Shown in pieces: positions 8,551-16,010 of a stretch of DNA of 25,502 nt (positions within the stretch are counted from its first letter, which is position 1; every line of letters starts with the position of its first letter). The notes under the pieces are model-generated. The model was not told the DNA's origin. It saw only the letters and a program-made list of their open reading frames with translations, and did no database searches. The DNA comes from Bacteroidales bacterium UBA7258 (GTDB taxonomy: Bacteria; Bacteroidota; Bacteroidia; Bacteroidales; UBA932). Location of the stretch: the NCBI GenBank assembly GCA_002472565.1, contig DKSK01000010.1, positions 1 through 25,502 of the forward strand, read 5' to 3'. Position numbers and translations under genes: made by a program.

Positions 8551-8620
8551 CCACTCTCCCCCAGACTTTCCACTCTCCCCAGACTTCCCAGACTTTCCAG
8601 GCTTTCCCAGACTTTGCCAG
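8551..8620. repeat. Degenerate short tandem repeat between convergent genes
   Basis: A pyrimidine-rich tract holding about five imperfect copies of CCCAGACTTTCC (8560-8571, 8578-8588, 8587-8598, variant 8597-8608, and 8606-8617). A larger unit, CCACTCTCCCCCAGACTTT (8551-8569), recurs from 8570 with one C missing. It starts 3 bp after the kinase stop and lies before the converging TonB-receptor gene. No coding potential or T-run terminator is visible. Confidence 0.7.
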
Positions 8621-8656
8621 TCTGCATGGCGACTTCGTCATGATTCCAAGACAGAT

Positions 8657-10675
8657 TCAGAGACCGATTCTGAAAGTAGCGCCGAGGCGGAACCAGAAGC
8701 CCGGCTGAGGGATATTTCCTAGATCATAATAGGTCTTGTCAAGAAGATTGTCGGCCTCCAGGAAAATGGTATAAGCCTTGCCATTCCATGAAAGCTTGGC
8801 ATCCAAGACCGAATATGGTTTATAGCCGACAATCTCTCCAGTCGTAGCCTTGCTCACATATTTCTCATAGCTACCCTCCCTGTCCAGCCAACGCCAGCTG
8901 AAATCTGCATCCAGCCTGCCAGCAATCTTGAAACCAGCCTTGGCTATGAACTTATGACGAAGGTACTCCATGGCATATCTAGATTCCATCCCTTTCTCAA
9001 GGTCCTTATCCTGATCGATATGGCTGTAGCCTACAGAAAGCATTCTAAGAGGGAAGTCATTGTTTAATAACAAGGTAGGAAGGCTCACTTCGAAAAGGAC
9101 TTCCTCCCCGATAGTGTTGACTTCCGTGTGGTTGACACTAGTCCAGTCAGATGAAGACCCTGCCTTGACCCAATCTATCATGTCCCTTCCATGGCGCCGA
9201 TAGACATCCGCCACTATCAGGATTCCGCTCCTGAGGTACTTCAACCCGAATTCAAGGCTCTGCATCTTCTCCGCCTTCAAGTTCTTGTCTGCCTGATGCC
9301 CACCGACCGAATAATAGAGCTCAGTGAAAGTAGGCATCCTGTAAGACGTATTCCATGAAGCATAAGCCTTCAGCGACCTTGCGAACTTGTAACTTAAGTC
9401 GGCTCCGGGATAGAAGCCGAAACCTTCTTCATTACCGGTATTTTCCACGGCGATAATTCCTGCGCTCGCGGTAAAGCGCTCAGTCACAAGGTCATGCTCG
9501 AGATAAAAGGAAATGTTTGTCCTGTTAAGTCCCCTGACATAGTGCTCACCTTTCTTCTTCGCGAGAGCCTCTCCGAGATTCGTACTGATAATGTCCTCGT
9601 TGCGCATCTCTCCTCCGAAGGCAGTCTTGCCCAGCTTCCAATCAATCCATGAACCTAAGTTCAGACCGAAGACATTGGTCCTGTGGTAGTTGAAAGGGTA
9701 TTTCTCCGGAGCGCCCCTGAAAAGTTCGAAGCGGTCCTGGGTCTGGTTCCAGTAGAGCTGTGGCTTGAGGTGGAGCGTTCCCTTGCTCTCCGCCTGGATG
9801 GCGGTGTAGAGCTTGAAGACGTGCTCGAACTGGTCGTCATACTTGGCGCTATAGAAAGTGTTCGAGCCGTAATTCTTAACCGATGTTCCGGCCTGCCAGG
9901 ACACGTCGGCCTTGTCAGAGCTCACTCCGCCCTGCCAGAAAGCCTTCAGGGCCTGGTAATCCGAGTTAAGTTTTCCGCCCGAGGTCCTGCTATAGCCGTC
10001 CGACCTAACCGCCCCGAAACTCAAGCTGTTCCTCATGTTTCCTTTCACAAGATTGAGTCTCGCTCCCCCGTCGAAGGTTCCGTAGGAGCCTCCGCTGACG
10101 CTTCCGCTGAGGTTTGAATCGTATTCCTGCCTGGTTACCACGTTGATGGCTCCTACCAGAGATGATGTGCCGTAGACCCTGCTGGAAGGGCCCTCGAGGA
10201 TTTCTATGCGCTCAATATCTTCTGGTCTTACGGGAAATTCGGCCGCGTTGTGTCCGGTCTGGGGATCGCTGATGTTGATTCCGTTGAGAAGTATCGCAAT
10301 CTGGTCAAAAGTGCCTCCGCGGACGCTGATGTCGGTCTGCATTCCGGCGACGCCTCTCTGGCGCACATCAACTCCGAGGACGTATTTGAGAATGTCGTTG
10401 ACGCTTTTCGCAGGGAAAGAGGCAATCGCGACACTGTCCAGCACAGTCACCATCCTGGCGCTCTGCCCCAACAAAAGCGGCACCCTGCTCCCGTTAACCA
10501 CCAGCGTCTTAATCCTATCGAAGATAGTCGAATCCTTAGCCGCCTGCGCCGCCACGGCACTCACACTCTCCTTCTCCACAGCCCCGGCACTCGCCCGCTC
10601 ACTCGCCCGGGCCCCGAAGGTATTGCCTGCAAAAAAACAAACCAAAGAAAAGAAAATCAAGACTCTACTATTCAT
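8657..10675 (-). CDS. TonB-dependent outer-membrane receptor (BtuB-like)
   Basis: A 672-residue outer-membrane transporter. Residues 1-21 are a signal peptide (MNSRVLIFFSLVCFFAGNTFG). A short linker leads to the plug domain at about 55-182, with typical motifs: SVNDILKYVLGVDVRQRG, DISVRGGTFDQIAILLNG, ERIEILEGPSSRVYG and GAINVVT. The remainder is a 22-strand-type barrel with FTELYYSVGGHQADKNLKAE (the TonB-receptor 'PTFTELY...NLKPE' region). There is no carboxypeptidase-regulatory domain and no SusD partner, which favours a cofactor- or siderophore-type substrate (cobalamin, heme, iron chelate) over glycans; which one is unknown. I choose the ATG at 10675 because it starts the signal peptide; an upstream in-frame ATG at 10699 lies inside the probable promoter. 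It appears monocistronic, convergent with the kinase gene. Confidence 0.9.
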   Translation of the reverse strand: MNSRVLIFFSLVCFFAGNTFGARASERASAGAVEKESVSAVAAQAAKDSTIFDRIKTLVVNGSRVPLLLGQSARMVTVLDSVAIASFPAKSVNDILKYVLGVDVRQRGVAGMQTDISVRGGTFDQIAILLNGINISDPQTGHNAAEFPVRPEDIERIEILEGPSSRVYGTSSLVGAINVVTRQEYDSNLSGSVSGGSYGTFDGGARLNLVKGNMRNSLSFGAVRSDGYSRTSGGKLNSDYQALKAFWQGGVSSDKADVSWQAGTSVKNYGSNTFYSAKYDDQFEHVFKLYTAIQAESKGTLHLKPQLYWNQTQDRFELFRGAPEKYPFNYHRTNVFGLNLGSWIDWKLGKTAFGGEMRNEDIISTNLGEALAKKKGEHYVRGLNRTNISFYLEHDLVTERFTASAGIIAVENTGNEEGFGFYPGADLSYKFARSLKAYASWNTSYRMPTFTELYYSVGGHQADKNLKAEKMQSLEFGLKYLRSGILIVADVYRRHGRDMIDWVKAGSSSDWTSVNHTEVNTIGEEVLFEVSLPTLLLNNDFPLRMLSVGYSHIDQDKDLEKGMESRYAMEYLRHKFIAKAGFKIAGRLDADFSWRWLDREGSYEKYVSKATTGEIVGYKPYSVLDAKLSWNGKAYTIFLEADNLLDKTYYDLGNIPQPGFWFRLGATFRIGL

Positions 10676-10687
10676 ATCAAAACCATT

Positions 10688-10704
10688 CAAATCTAACAAA
10701 TTTA
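10688..10704 (-). promoter_or_regulatory. Two overlapping-scale Bacteroidetes -7 boxes before the TonB-receptor gene
   Basis: On the minus strand TAAATTTG (10704-10697) and TAGATTTG (10695-10688) both match TAnnTTTG exactly, 21 and 12 bp before the chosen ATG at 10675. No clear TTG -33 element is found at 19-21 bp from either, so the pair is supported by the -7 boxes only. Confidence 0.4.
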
Positions 10705-10718
10705 ATAAAAAAGCCTAA

Positions 10719-10796
10719 ATCCCGAAATCCTCCCACCCGTACCCGACCACCATCCAAGGAGCCACGGCCGGCCTCCGCCTCGAAAGGTTTCGGGAT
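10719..10796. repeat. Inverted repeat in the divergent TonB-receptor/guaD region
   Basis: ATCCCGAAA (10719-10727) and TTTCGGGAT (10788-10796) are perfect 9-bp complements about 60 bp apart. The right arm overlaps a 12-bp palindrome CGAAAGGTTTCG (10781-10792). The enclosed sequence is unusually GC-rich compared with the A/T-rich flanks. It could be a transcript hairpin or a protein site; chance cannot be excluded. Confidence 0.4.
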
Positions 10797-10824
10797 GGAG
10801 TTCGGAGGAGGGATTTTTTTGCGT

Positions 10825-10875
10825 ATATTTAGAGGTTGGAAACTTTTTGAATATTTAGAGGTTGGAAACTTTTGA
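10825..10875 (+). repeat. Tandem 26/25-bp direct repeat just before guaD
   Basis: Two head-to-tail copies (10825-10850 and 10851-10875) of a unit beginning ATATTTAGAGGTTGGAAAC differ only by one T in a T-run. The second copy ends 6 bp before the guaD ATG, so the array occupies the expected leader or ribosome-binding region of guaD. Confidence 0.9.
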
Positions 10876-10881
10876 AAAGAT

Positions 10882-11349
10882 ATGACAAAAGAAGAGTTGA
10901 TGAAGAGGGCGATACGCCTGAGCGAGGAAAGCGTGAAAAATGGCGGAGGTCCTTTCGGAGCCGTAATTGCCAGAGACGGAGAAATAATCTCAGAAGCGTC
11001 TAACTCTGTCACCCTCGACCATGACCCTACCGCCCATGCGGAGGTCAATGCGATCAGAAAAGCCTGTTCGGCACTGAATAGCTTCGACCTCTCCGGCTGC
11101 GAGATTTACTGTTCCTGCGAGCCTTGCCCGATGTGTTTCGGCGCAATCTATTGGGCCCGCCTGGACCGCATTTATTACGGCAACTCCCGAAAAGATGCCG
11201 CAGAGATAGGCTTCGATGATGACTTCATTTACAGAGAGATAGCCCTCGACCCTTCTGAGCGCGAGAAGAAAATGGAAATTCTCCTTCCACACGAGGCTCG
11301 AAAAGCCTTCGAAATGTGGAAGGAGAAATCCGACAAGATAGAGTATTAA
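10882..11349 (+). CDS. guaD: Guanine deaminase (nucleoside/nucleobase deaminase family)
   Basis: A 155-residue cytosolic zinc hydrolase that converts guanine to xanthine and ammonia in purine catabolism. It has the cytidine-deaminase-fold signature: HAE (His52, Glu54 proton shuttle) and PCPMC (Cys82 and Cys85, zinc ligands). GGPFGAVI, DPTAHAEVNAIRKAC, SCEPCPMCFGAIYWAR and GFDDDFIY match the B. subtilis GuaD type closely, as does the C-terminal Glu-Tyr. B. subtilis GuaD is 156 residues, so the length is normal. TadA-like adenosine deaminases share the zinc motifs, but the GFDD segment and the C-terminal tail favour guanine deaminase. It is transcribed alone, divergent from the TonB-receptor gene and convergent with lpdA. 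The leader holds a tandem repeat, and its 3' end is partly duplicated downstream. Confidence 0.88.
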   Translation: MTKEELMKRAIRLSEESVKNGGGPFGAVIARDGEIISEASNSVTLDHDPTAHAEVNAIRKACSALNSFDLSGCEIYCSCEPCPMCFGAIYWARLDRIYYGNSRKDAAEIGFDDDFIYREIALDPSEREKKMEILLPHEARKAFEMWKEKSDKIEY

Positions 11350-11407
11350 CTGCGGAAGGAGGAGTATTACTCTGTAAGGAGAAATCCGACAAGAGGGAGT
11401 ATTGACT
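11320..11407. repeat. Duplicated 3' end of guaD
   Basis: The last codons of guaD plus its stop (11320-11351, 32 bp) recur at 11376-11407 with 29 of 32 bases identical; the mismatches are TA to GG and A to G, the latter changing the TAA stop to TGA. A shorter third fragment (AAGGA-GGAGTATTAC, 11356-11370) lies between. The second copy reaches 2 bp into the stop codon of the converging lpdA gene. Confidence 0.9.
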
Positions 11408-12794
11408 ACTGTCTCGCGGCGGAGAGAATCACCTCGCCCAAGGTAGGGTGAGCATGGATGATGTCTTCCAGAGCATCAAGTCCGGCATTGCGGTTCATTA
11501 GAGCCGTAATCTCCTGAATGATATCGGAAGAATGAGCGCCGAACATATGGCAGCCCAGGATTCTCCCGTCTTCAGAGGAGACAATCAGCTTGCAGAAGCC
11601 CTCTGTCTGACCCATGCTGACGGCTTTCCCGTTTGCCCTGAAAAAAGACTTCAGACACTTGACCGCCAGACCCTTGGCCTTGCAATCATCCTCGGTAAGA
11701 CCGACAGTCGCGACCTCGGGATTAGTGAACACGGCGGCAGGCACGATGTCGAAACGAATAGAGTCCAACTTGCCGCCAGCTCTGCCCTCACGCATCCCTT
11801 TCTCCGCAAGGATAACGTTGAGAGCATGGTAACCTTCGAAGGTGGCTTCATGGGCCAGCATGATCCCGCCGTTGACATCGCCCACGGCAAAGATATTCGG
11901 AACCGAAGTCCTGAATTCCGGATCCGTGACTATTCCTTTCGGAGTGAACTCCACCCCGACTTCGGCAAGATTCAGCGTGTCCACGTTCGGCCTTCTGCCG
12001 ACGGCCATCAGAACCTTGTCAGCCACGATTTCGAAAGGTTTGTCCTTCTTGTTATAGCTGACCTTCAGGCCATCGCCCTCGGCGCTGATCGACTGAACTG
12101 CGGCGGAAGTCTCAATCGAGATTCCGCGCTTGGAAAGCGCCTGTTTGAGGCGCTTCGCAAGGTCGGTGTCGAATCTCGGAAGAATGTCCGGGCAGAATTC
12201 CACCACGCTGACTTCCGAGCCGAAGCTGCGGAAGACAGAGGCGAATTCCAGGCCGATGACCCCGGCTCCGATTACGCAGAGCTTCGACGGAACTTCCTGA
12301 AGTTCAAGAATTTCCTTGGAAGTCATGACGCCCGGGAGCTTGGCCCCTGGAATAGGAAGCGAAGCGGAATGAGAGCCTGCAGCTATGATGACGTAGTCCG
12401 CCGGCACCTCCTCCACGGTCCCGTCAGCGGCCTTGGCGGCCACCGTATGGGCATCCTTGAAAGAGGCCTTCCCCGAGATGAATCTGACATGGTTCTTCTC
12501 GAAGAGGAAGGCGATTCCGGATCTTAGCTGCTCAATCACCTGCTCCTTCCTTGCGACTGCCTTTCCGAGGTCGAAAGCGCGGAAGTCGGCATCTATCCCG
12601 AAGTCCCCCGCCGCGCGAAGATCTTCTACAATCTCCGCGCTCCTGCAGAGGGCCTTTGTCGGGATGCAGCCCTCATTGAGACAAGTGCCTCCAAGAGGTC
12701 CGTCAGAGATTACCGTGACTTCGGCACCCTTTCGGGCGGCCTCTATCGCGGTCTCGTAGCCTCCCGGCCCTGCTCCGATGATGACTATCTTCAT
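11406..12794 (-). CDS. lpdA: Dihydrolipoyl dehydrogenase (L-protein/E3)
   Basis: A 462-residue flavoprotein that reoxidises the dihydrolipoyl group with NAD+. Visible features are the N-terminal FAD Rossmann motif GAGPGG (8-13), the redox disulfide GGTCLNEGC (Cys38 and Cys43), a second NAD-binding Rossmann segment GAGVIGLEFASVF, the FAD motif IFAVGDVNGGIMLAHEA, and the C-terminal catalytic HPTLGE with His449 and Glu454 in the usual H-x4-E spacing. The length is normal for the family. It is the last gene of the glycine cleavage cluster, 4 bp after gcvPB, so it most likely serves as the L-protein for GcvH, though it may also serve 2-oxoacid dehydrogenases elsewhere. Confidence 0.95.
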   Translation of the reverse strand: MKIVIIGAGPGGYETAIEAARKGAEVTVISDGPLGGTCLNEGCIPTKALCRSAEIVEDLRAAGDFGIDADFRAFDLGKAVARKEQVIEQLRSGIAFLFEKNHVRFISGKASFKDAHTVAAKAADGTVEEVPADYVIIAAGSHSASLPIPGAKLPGVMTSKEILELQEVPSKLCVIGAGVIGLEFASVFRSFGSEVSVVEFCPDILPRFDTDLAKRLKQALSKRGISIETSAAVQSISAEGDGLKVSYNKKDKPFEIVADKVLMAVGRRPNVDTLNLAEVGVEFTPKGIVTDPEFRTSVPNIFAVGDVNGGIMLAHEATFEGYHALNVILAEKGMREGRAGGKLDSIRFDIVPAAVFTNPEVATVGLTEDDCKAKGLAVKCLKSFFRANGKAVSMGQTEGFCKLIVSSEDGRILGCHMFGAHSSDIIQEITALMNRNAGLDALEDIIHAHPTLGEVILSAARQ

Positions 12795-12798
12795 GCCT

Positions 12799-14274
12799 CT
12801 ACTCGTATTTAAGTTTCGGTTCGCGGGCCGCCCTGGTCTCGTCAGGCCTCGAGATAGGGGTGCTGTGAGGAGCTCCGGAAAGTTTCGCAGGATCCTCTTC
12901 AGCCTCCTTGGCTATTTTGTGCATGACGTCGATGAAGGCGTCGATGGTCTCCTTGCTCTCCGTCTCCGTCGGCTCTATCATGAGAGCTTCATGGAAAAGC
13001 AGAGGGAAGTAGATGGTAGGTGCATGGAAACCGAAGTCCAGCAGGCGTTTAGCGACGTCCAGAGTCCTGGCTCCCTGCCTGATGACGTTGCCTTGGGCAT
13101 CCTTCCTTTCCCCGTTGTCGATGAGCCCGTCGAAGACGAATTCATGCTTGCATACGCTCGGGATAGGAAGCTTGTAGGCATCCTTCAGGCTTTCCTTGAT
13201 ATAGTTGGCGTTCAGGGTGGCGAGCTGGCCGGCGCGGCGCAGGTTCTGCTTTCCGAGCATCAGCACGTAGGCGTAGGCCCTGAGGATGATGCCGAAATTG
13301 CCGAGGAAGCCGCTGACCTCTCCTGCCGAGTCCTCGTCATCGCGGACGACATCGAAGCTCCCGTCCTCCTTTCTGACGACCTTAGGAACCGGCAGATAAG
13401 CCTCGAGGCCCTTGCGGACACCGACAGGACCGGAACCAGGACCGCCGCCGCCGTGAGGCGTCGAGAAGGTCTTGTGAAGGTTGAGATGCATGATGTCGAA
13501 GCCCATGTCGCCTGGACGTACAATGCCCAGGAGCGGGTTCATGTTGGCTCCGTCATAGTAGAGAAGTCCGCCGCAGCCGTGGACGAGGGCCGCGATTTCC
13601 TTGATTTCGCGCTCGAAGAGGCCGAGGGTGTTAGGATTGGTCATCATGATGCCGGCGACGTCAGGGCCGAGCAGAGGCTTGAGATCCTCTACGTCGACGA
13701 GACCGCGCTCGTTGGACTTGACCACTACGACCTGCAGACCGCAGACGGCGGCCGAGGCAGGATTGGTTCCATGGGCCGAGTCAGGCACGATAACCTTCGT
13801 CCTGGCCAGGTCTCCCCTCTTCATATGGTACTGCCTCATGATCATGAGGCCGGTGAGCTCGCCATGGGCTCCGGCGCAAGGGCCGAAGGTGAAACGGCTC
13901 ATCCCGGTGATTTCGGCGAGGCTCTTTCCGAGGTTCCAGATCACCTCGAGGGCGCCCTGGACGGTCGAAGCCGGCTGGAGCGGATGAAGGGCCATGAAGC
14001 CAGGCATCGAGGCGACTTCCTCGTTAATCTTGGGGTTGTACTTCATGGTGCAGCTCCCCAGAGGATAGAAGCCGGTGTCGACTCCGAAATTCATCTGACT
14101 GAGGTTGGTGTAATGGCGGACCACGTCAACCTCGCTGACTTCGGGAAGGTCGAGGGAGCTCTTCCTGGAAAGCTTATCCGGAAGGCTCGCGGCGCCGTAT
14201 GGATTCCGCGGAAGCGTGAAGGCTGTCCTGCCCTTCCTGGAAAGTTCGAAGATAAGTTTGTCGTAATATCTCAT
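12799..14274 (-). CDS. gcvPB: Glycine dehydrogenase (decarboxylating) subunit 2
   Basis: A 491-residue PLP enzyme, the C-terminal-half subunit of the split P-protein. It decarboxylates glycine and passes the aminomethyl group to the lipoyl arm of GcvH. The PLP lysine is Lys268 in LNLHKTFSTPHGGGGPGSGP. Other typical segments are LGSCTMKYNPK (near 72-82), DSAHGTNPASA (165-175) and a C-terminal PHSTPISRPDE-like tail. The length matches stand-alone subunit 2 proteins (about 480-490). It needs GcvPA, encoded 2 bp upstream, to form the active heterotetramer. A long open frame on the opposite strand is a shadow of its codon bias. Confidence 0.95.
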   Translation of the reverse strand: MRYYDKLIFELSRKGRTAFTLPRNPYGAASLPDKLSRKSSLDLPEVSEVDVVRHYTNLSQMNFGVDTGFYPLGSCTMKYNPKINEEVASMPGFMALHPLQPASTVQGALEVIWNLGKSLAEITGMSRFTFGPCAGAHGELTGLMIMRQYHMKRGDLARTKVIVPDSAHGTNPASAAVCGLQVVVVKSNERGLVDVEDLKPLLGPDVAGIMMTNPNTLGLFEREIKEIAALVHGCGGLLYYDGANMNPLLGIVRPGDMGFDIMHLNLHKTFSTPHGGGGPGSGPVGVRKGLEAYLPVPKVVRKEDGSFDVVRDDEDSAGEVSGFLGNFGIILRAYAYVLMLGKQNLRRAGQLATLNANYIKESLKDAYKLPIPSVCKHEFVFDGLIDNGERKDAQGNVIRQGARTLDVAKRLLDFGFHAPTIYFPLLFHEALMIEPTETESKETIDAFIDVMHKIAKEAEEDPAKLSGAPHSTPISRPDETRAAREPKLKYE

Positions 14275-14276
14275 GG

Positions 14277-15602
14277 CTATGCCTCCTTTACCGCTTTGAC
14301 AAGTTCATCGATATCAGCCTTGGAACGCTTTTCCGTAACCGCGAAGCTTACGTAGCCTTCCTCGGTCTGGAGGGCGCCGAAAATCCCGGCGTCGAGCAGC
14401 TTGCTCTGAAGCTTTTCCGCAGGTATGAGCGGTTTCAGGACAAATTCCTTGAGGAAAGGCCTGGTGAAGACTTCCTCGAATTTTCCCGTCTTGAGAAGTT
14501 CATCATGGAGGTAGTGAGCCCCGCCGTAGCTGAGGTTGTTGACCTCGCGGAGGCCCTCAGGACCCATGACGGCCATGTAGATGGTCACATACAGGGCCAT
14601 GAGGCTTTCGTTGGAGCAGATGTTGGAAGTCGCCTTCTCCCTGCGGATGTGCTGCTCCCTGGCCTGGAGGGTCAGGCAATAGCAGCGGCGGCCTTCGCCG
14701 TCCACGGTTTCGCCGACGATTCTTCCCGGCATCTTGCGCACATATTCGGAGCGGCAGGTCATGAAGCCCACGTAAGGGCCGCCGAAGTTCAGCGGAATCC
14801 CGAGGCTCTGGCCGTCGCCGACGGCGATGTCGAAGCCCCATTCGCCCGGAGTCTTGACCACGGCGAGGGCGGAAGGGTCGCAATACTCGATGACTATGCC
14901 CTTCTCCTCATGGACGGCCTCGGCGAAGCCTGTAAGGTCCTCTATGATGCCGTAGCGGTTGACGGCAGGCACGACCACGCCCGCGACGTCGCCCTTGGCT
15001 AGTTCCGCTTTCAGGGCGCCGAGGCTTGTCTGCCCGTCCTCGGCGGGGATTGCGCCGAGTTCGACCTCATGGAATTTAGCGTAGGTCCTTATGGTCTTGA
15101 GCACGTTCGGAAGGAGGGTCTCGGAAACCAGGACCCTGGTCTTCTTCTTCGTGCAGGCGAGGCTCATCTTCATGGCCTCGGCCGCCGCGGTAGGGCCGTC
15201 GTACAGGGATGCGTTGCTGACGTCCATGCCTGTCAGCCTGCACATCATTGTCTGATACTCGAAGATATAGCGGAGAGTACCCTGGGAGATTTCGGCCTGG
15301 TACGGAGTATAGGCTGTAGAAAACTCGGAACGGGAAGTCAGGTAAGGCACTACGGCCGGGGTGTAATGGTCATAGGCTCCGGCCCCGGCGAAAACCTTTA
15401 GCTTGATATCCTTCTTGTCCAGGGAAGCGAAGAAATCGCGGACCTCCTGCTCGCTCATGGCGTCAGGAAGGTCGTAATCCGCCTTGTGGATGAATTCAGG
15501 AGGGACATCGGAATAGAGATCGTCGAGGCTGGAAACCCCGATTCTCTCCAGCATAGAGCTGATGTCCTCCTCCGTGTGCGGGAAATAAGAGAAAGTGCCC
15601 AT
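14277..15602 (-). CDS. gcvPA: Glycine dehydrogenase (decarboxylating) subunit 1
   Basis: A 441-residue partner of GcvPB, equivalent to the N-terminal half of the one-chain P-protein. Family markers are FSYFPHTEEDISSML at the start, GAGAYDHYTPAVV (near 74-86), EFSTAYTPYQAEISQGTLRYIFEYQTMM, and SLYDGPTAAAEAM. It has the aminotransferase fold but no PLP lysine of its own, as expected for subunit 1. It starts 5 bp after gcvH and is followed after 2 bp by gcvPB, so the two subunits can be translated together in equal amounts. Confidence 0.95.
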   Translation of the reverse strand: MGTFSYFPHTEEDISSMLERIGVSSLDDLYSDVPPEFIHKADYDLPDAMSEQEVRDFFASLDKKDIKLKVFAGAGAYDHYTPAVVPYLTSRSEFSTAYTPYQAEISQGTLRYIFEYQTMMCRLTGMDVSNASLYDGPTAAAEAMKMSLACTKKKTRVLVSETLLPNVLKTIRTYAKFHEVELGAIPAEDGQTSLGALKAELAKGDVAGVVVPAVNRYGIIEDLTGFAEAVHEEKGIVIEYCDPSALAVVKTPGEWGFDIAVGDGQSLGIPLNFGGPYVGFMTCRSEYVRKMPGRIVGETVDGEGRRCYCLTLQAREQHIRREKATSNICSNESLMALYVTIYMAVMGPEGLREVNNLSYGGAHYLHDELLKTGKFEEVFTRPFLKEFVLKPLIPAEKLQSKLLDAGIFGALQTEEGYVSFAVTEKRSKADIDELVKAVKEA

Positions 15603-15607
15603 CTTCT

Positions 15608-15988
15608 CTACTCGCCTATGTGCTTCTTGTATGCCGCCGCGTCCATCAGGGAGTCAAGCTCGCTCTTGTCGCTCATCTTGACCTTGATGATCCAGTTGGC
15701 GTAGGAGTCCTCGTTCACCTTCTGGGGAGCGTCGTCGAGCTCCTCGTTCTTCTCGGTGACGACTCCGCTCACAGGGCTGTAGAGGTCGCTGCTGGCCTTT
15801 ACGCTCTCGAGGGCGCCGAAGCCCTCTCCCTTCACGACCTCGTCGTCAGGATCCGGCATGTCCACGTAGGTGATGTCTCCCATCTCCTTCTGGGCGTAAT
15901 CCGAAACACCGATTGTGGCGATGTCGCCGTCAACTTTTACCCATTCGTGTGAATCGCTATAAAGCAATCCTTCAAGTACTTTGCTCAT
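15608..15988 (-). CDS. gcvH: Glycine cleavage system H protein
   Basis: A 126-residue lipoyl carrier protein that shuttles the aminomethyl group between P-, T- and L-proteins. The lipoylation site is Lys64 in ALESVKASSDLYSPVSG, the standard ESVKA motif, within the expected beta-barrel (HEWVKVDGDIATIGVSDYAQ at the start). The length is typical. It sits 22 bp after gcvT and 5 bp before gcvPA. The lipoate-protein ligase encoded two genes upstream is its likely modifying enzyme. Confidence 0.96.
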   Translation of the reverse strand: MSKVLEGLLYSDSHEWVKVDGDIATIGVSDYAQKEMGDITYVDMPDPDDEVVKGEGFGALESVKASSDLYSPVSGVVTEKNEELDDAPQKVNEDSYANWIIKVKMSDKSELDSLMDAAAYKKHIGE

Positions 15989-16010
15989 ATCGTTTGATAA
16001 TTAATATGTT

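Noticed and set aside
11532..12527. Plus-strand open frame of 331 codons opposite lpdA
   Set aside because: Antisense shadow of the well-supported lpdA gene; no domain, no promoter, no spacing logic.
12778..14355. Long plus-strand open frame (525 codons) opposite gcvPB
   Set aside because: It lies wholly antisense to gcvPB and its flanks, has a composition typical of the antisense frame of GC-biased codons, and shows no recognisable domain. gcvPB has full family support.
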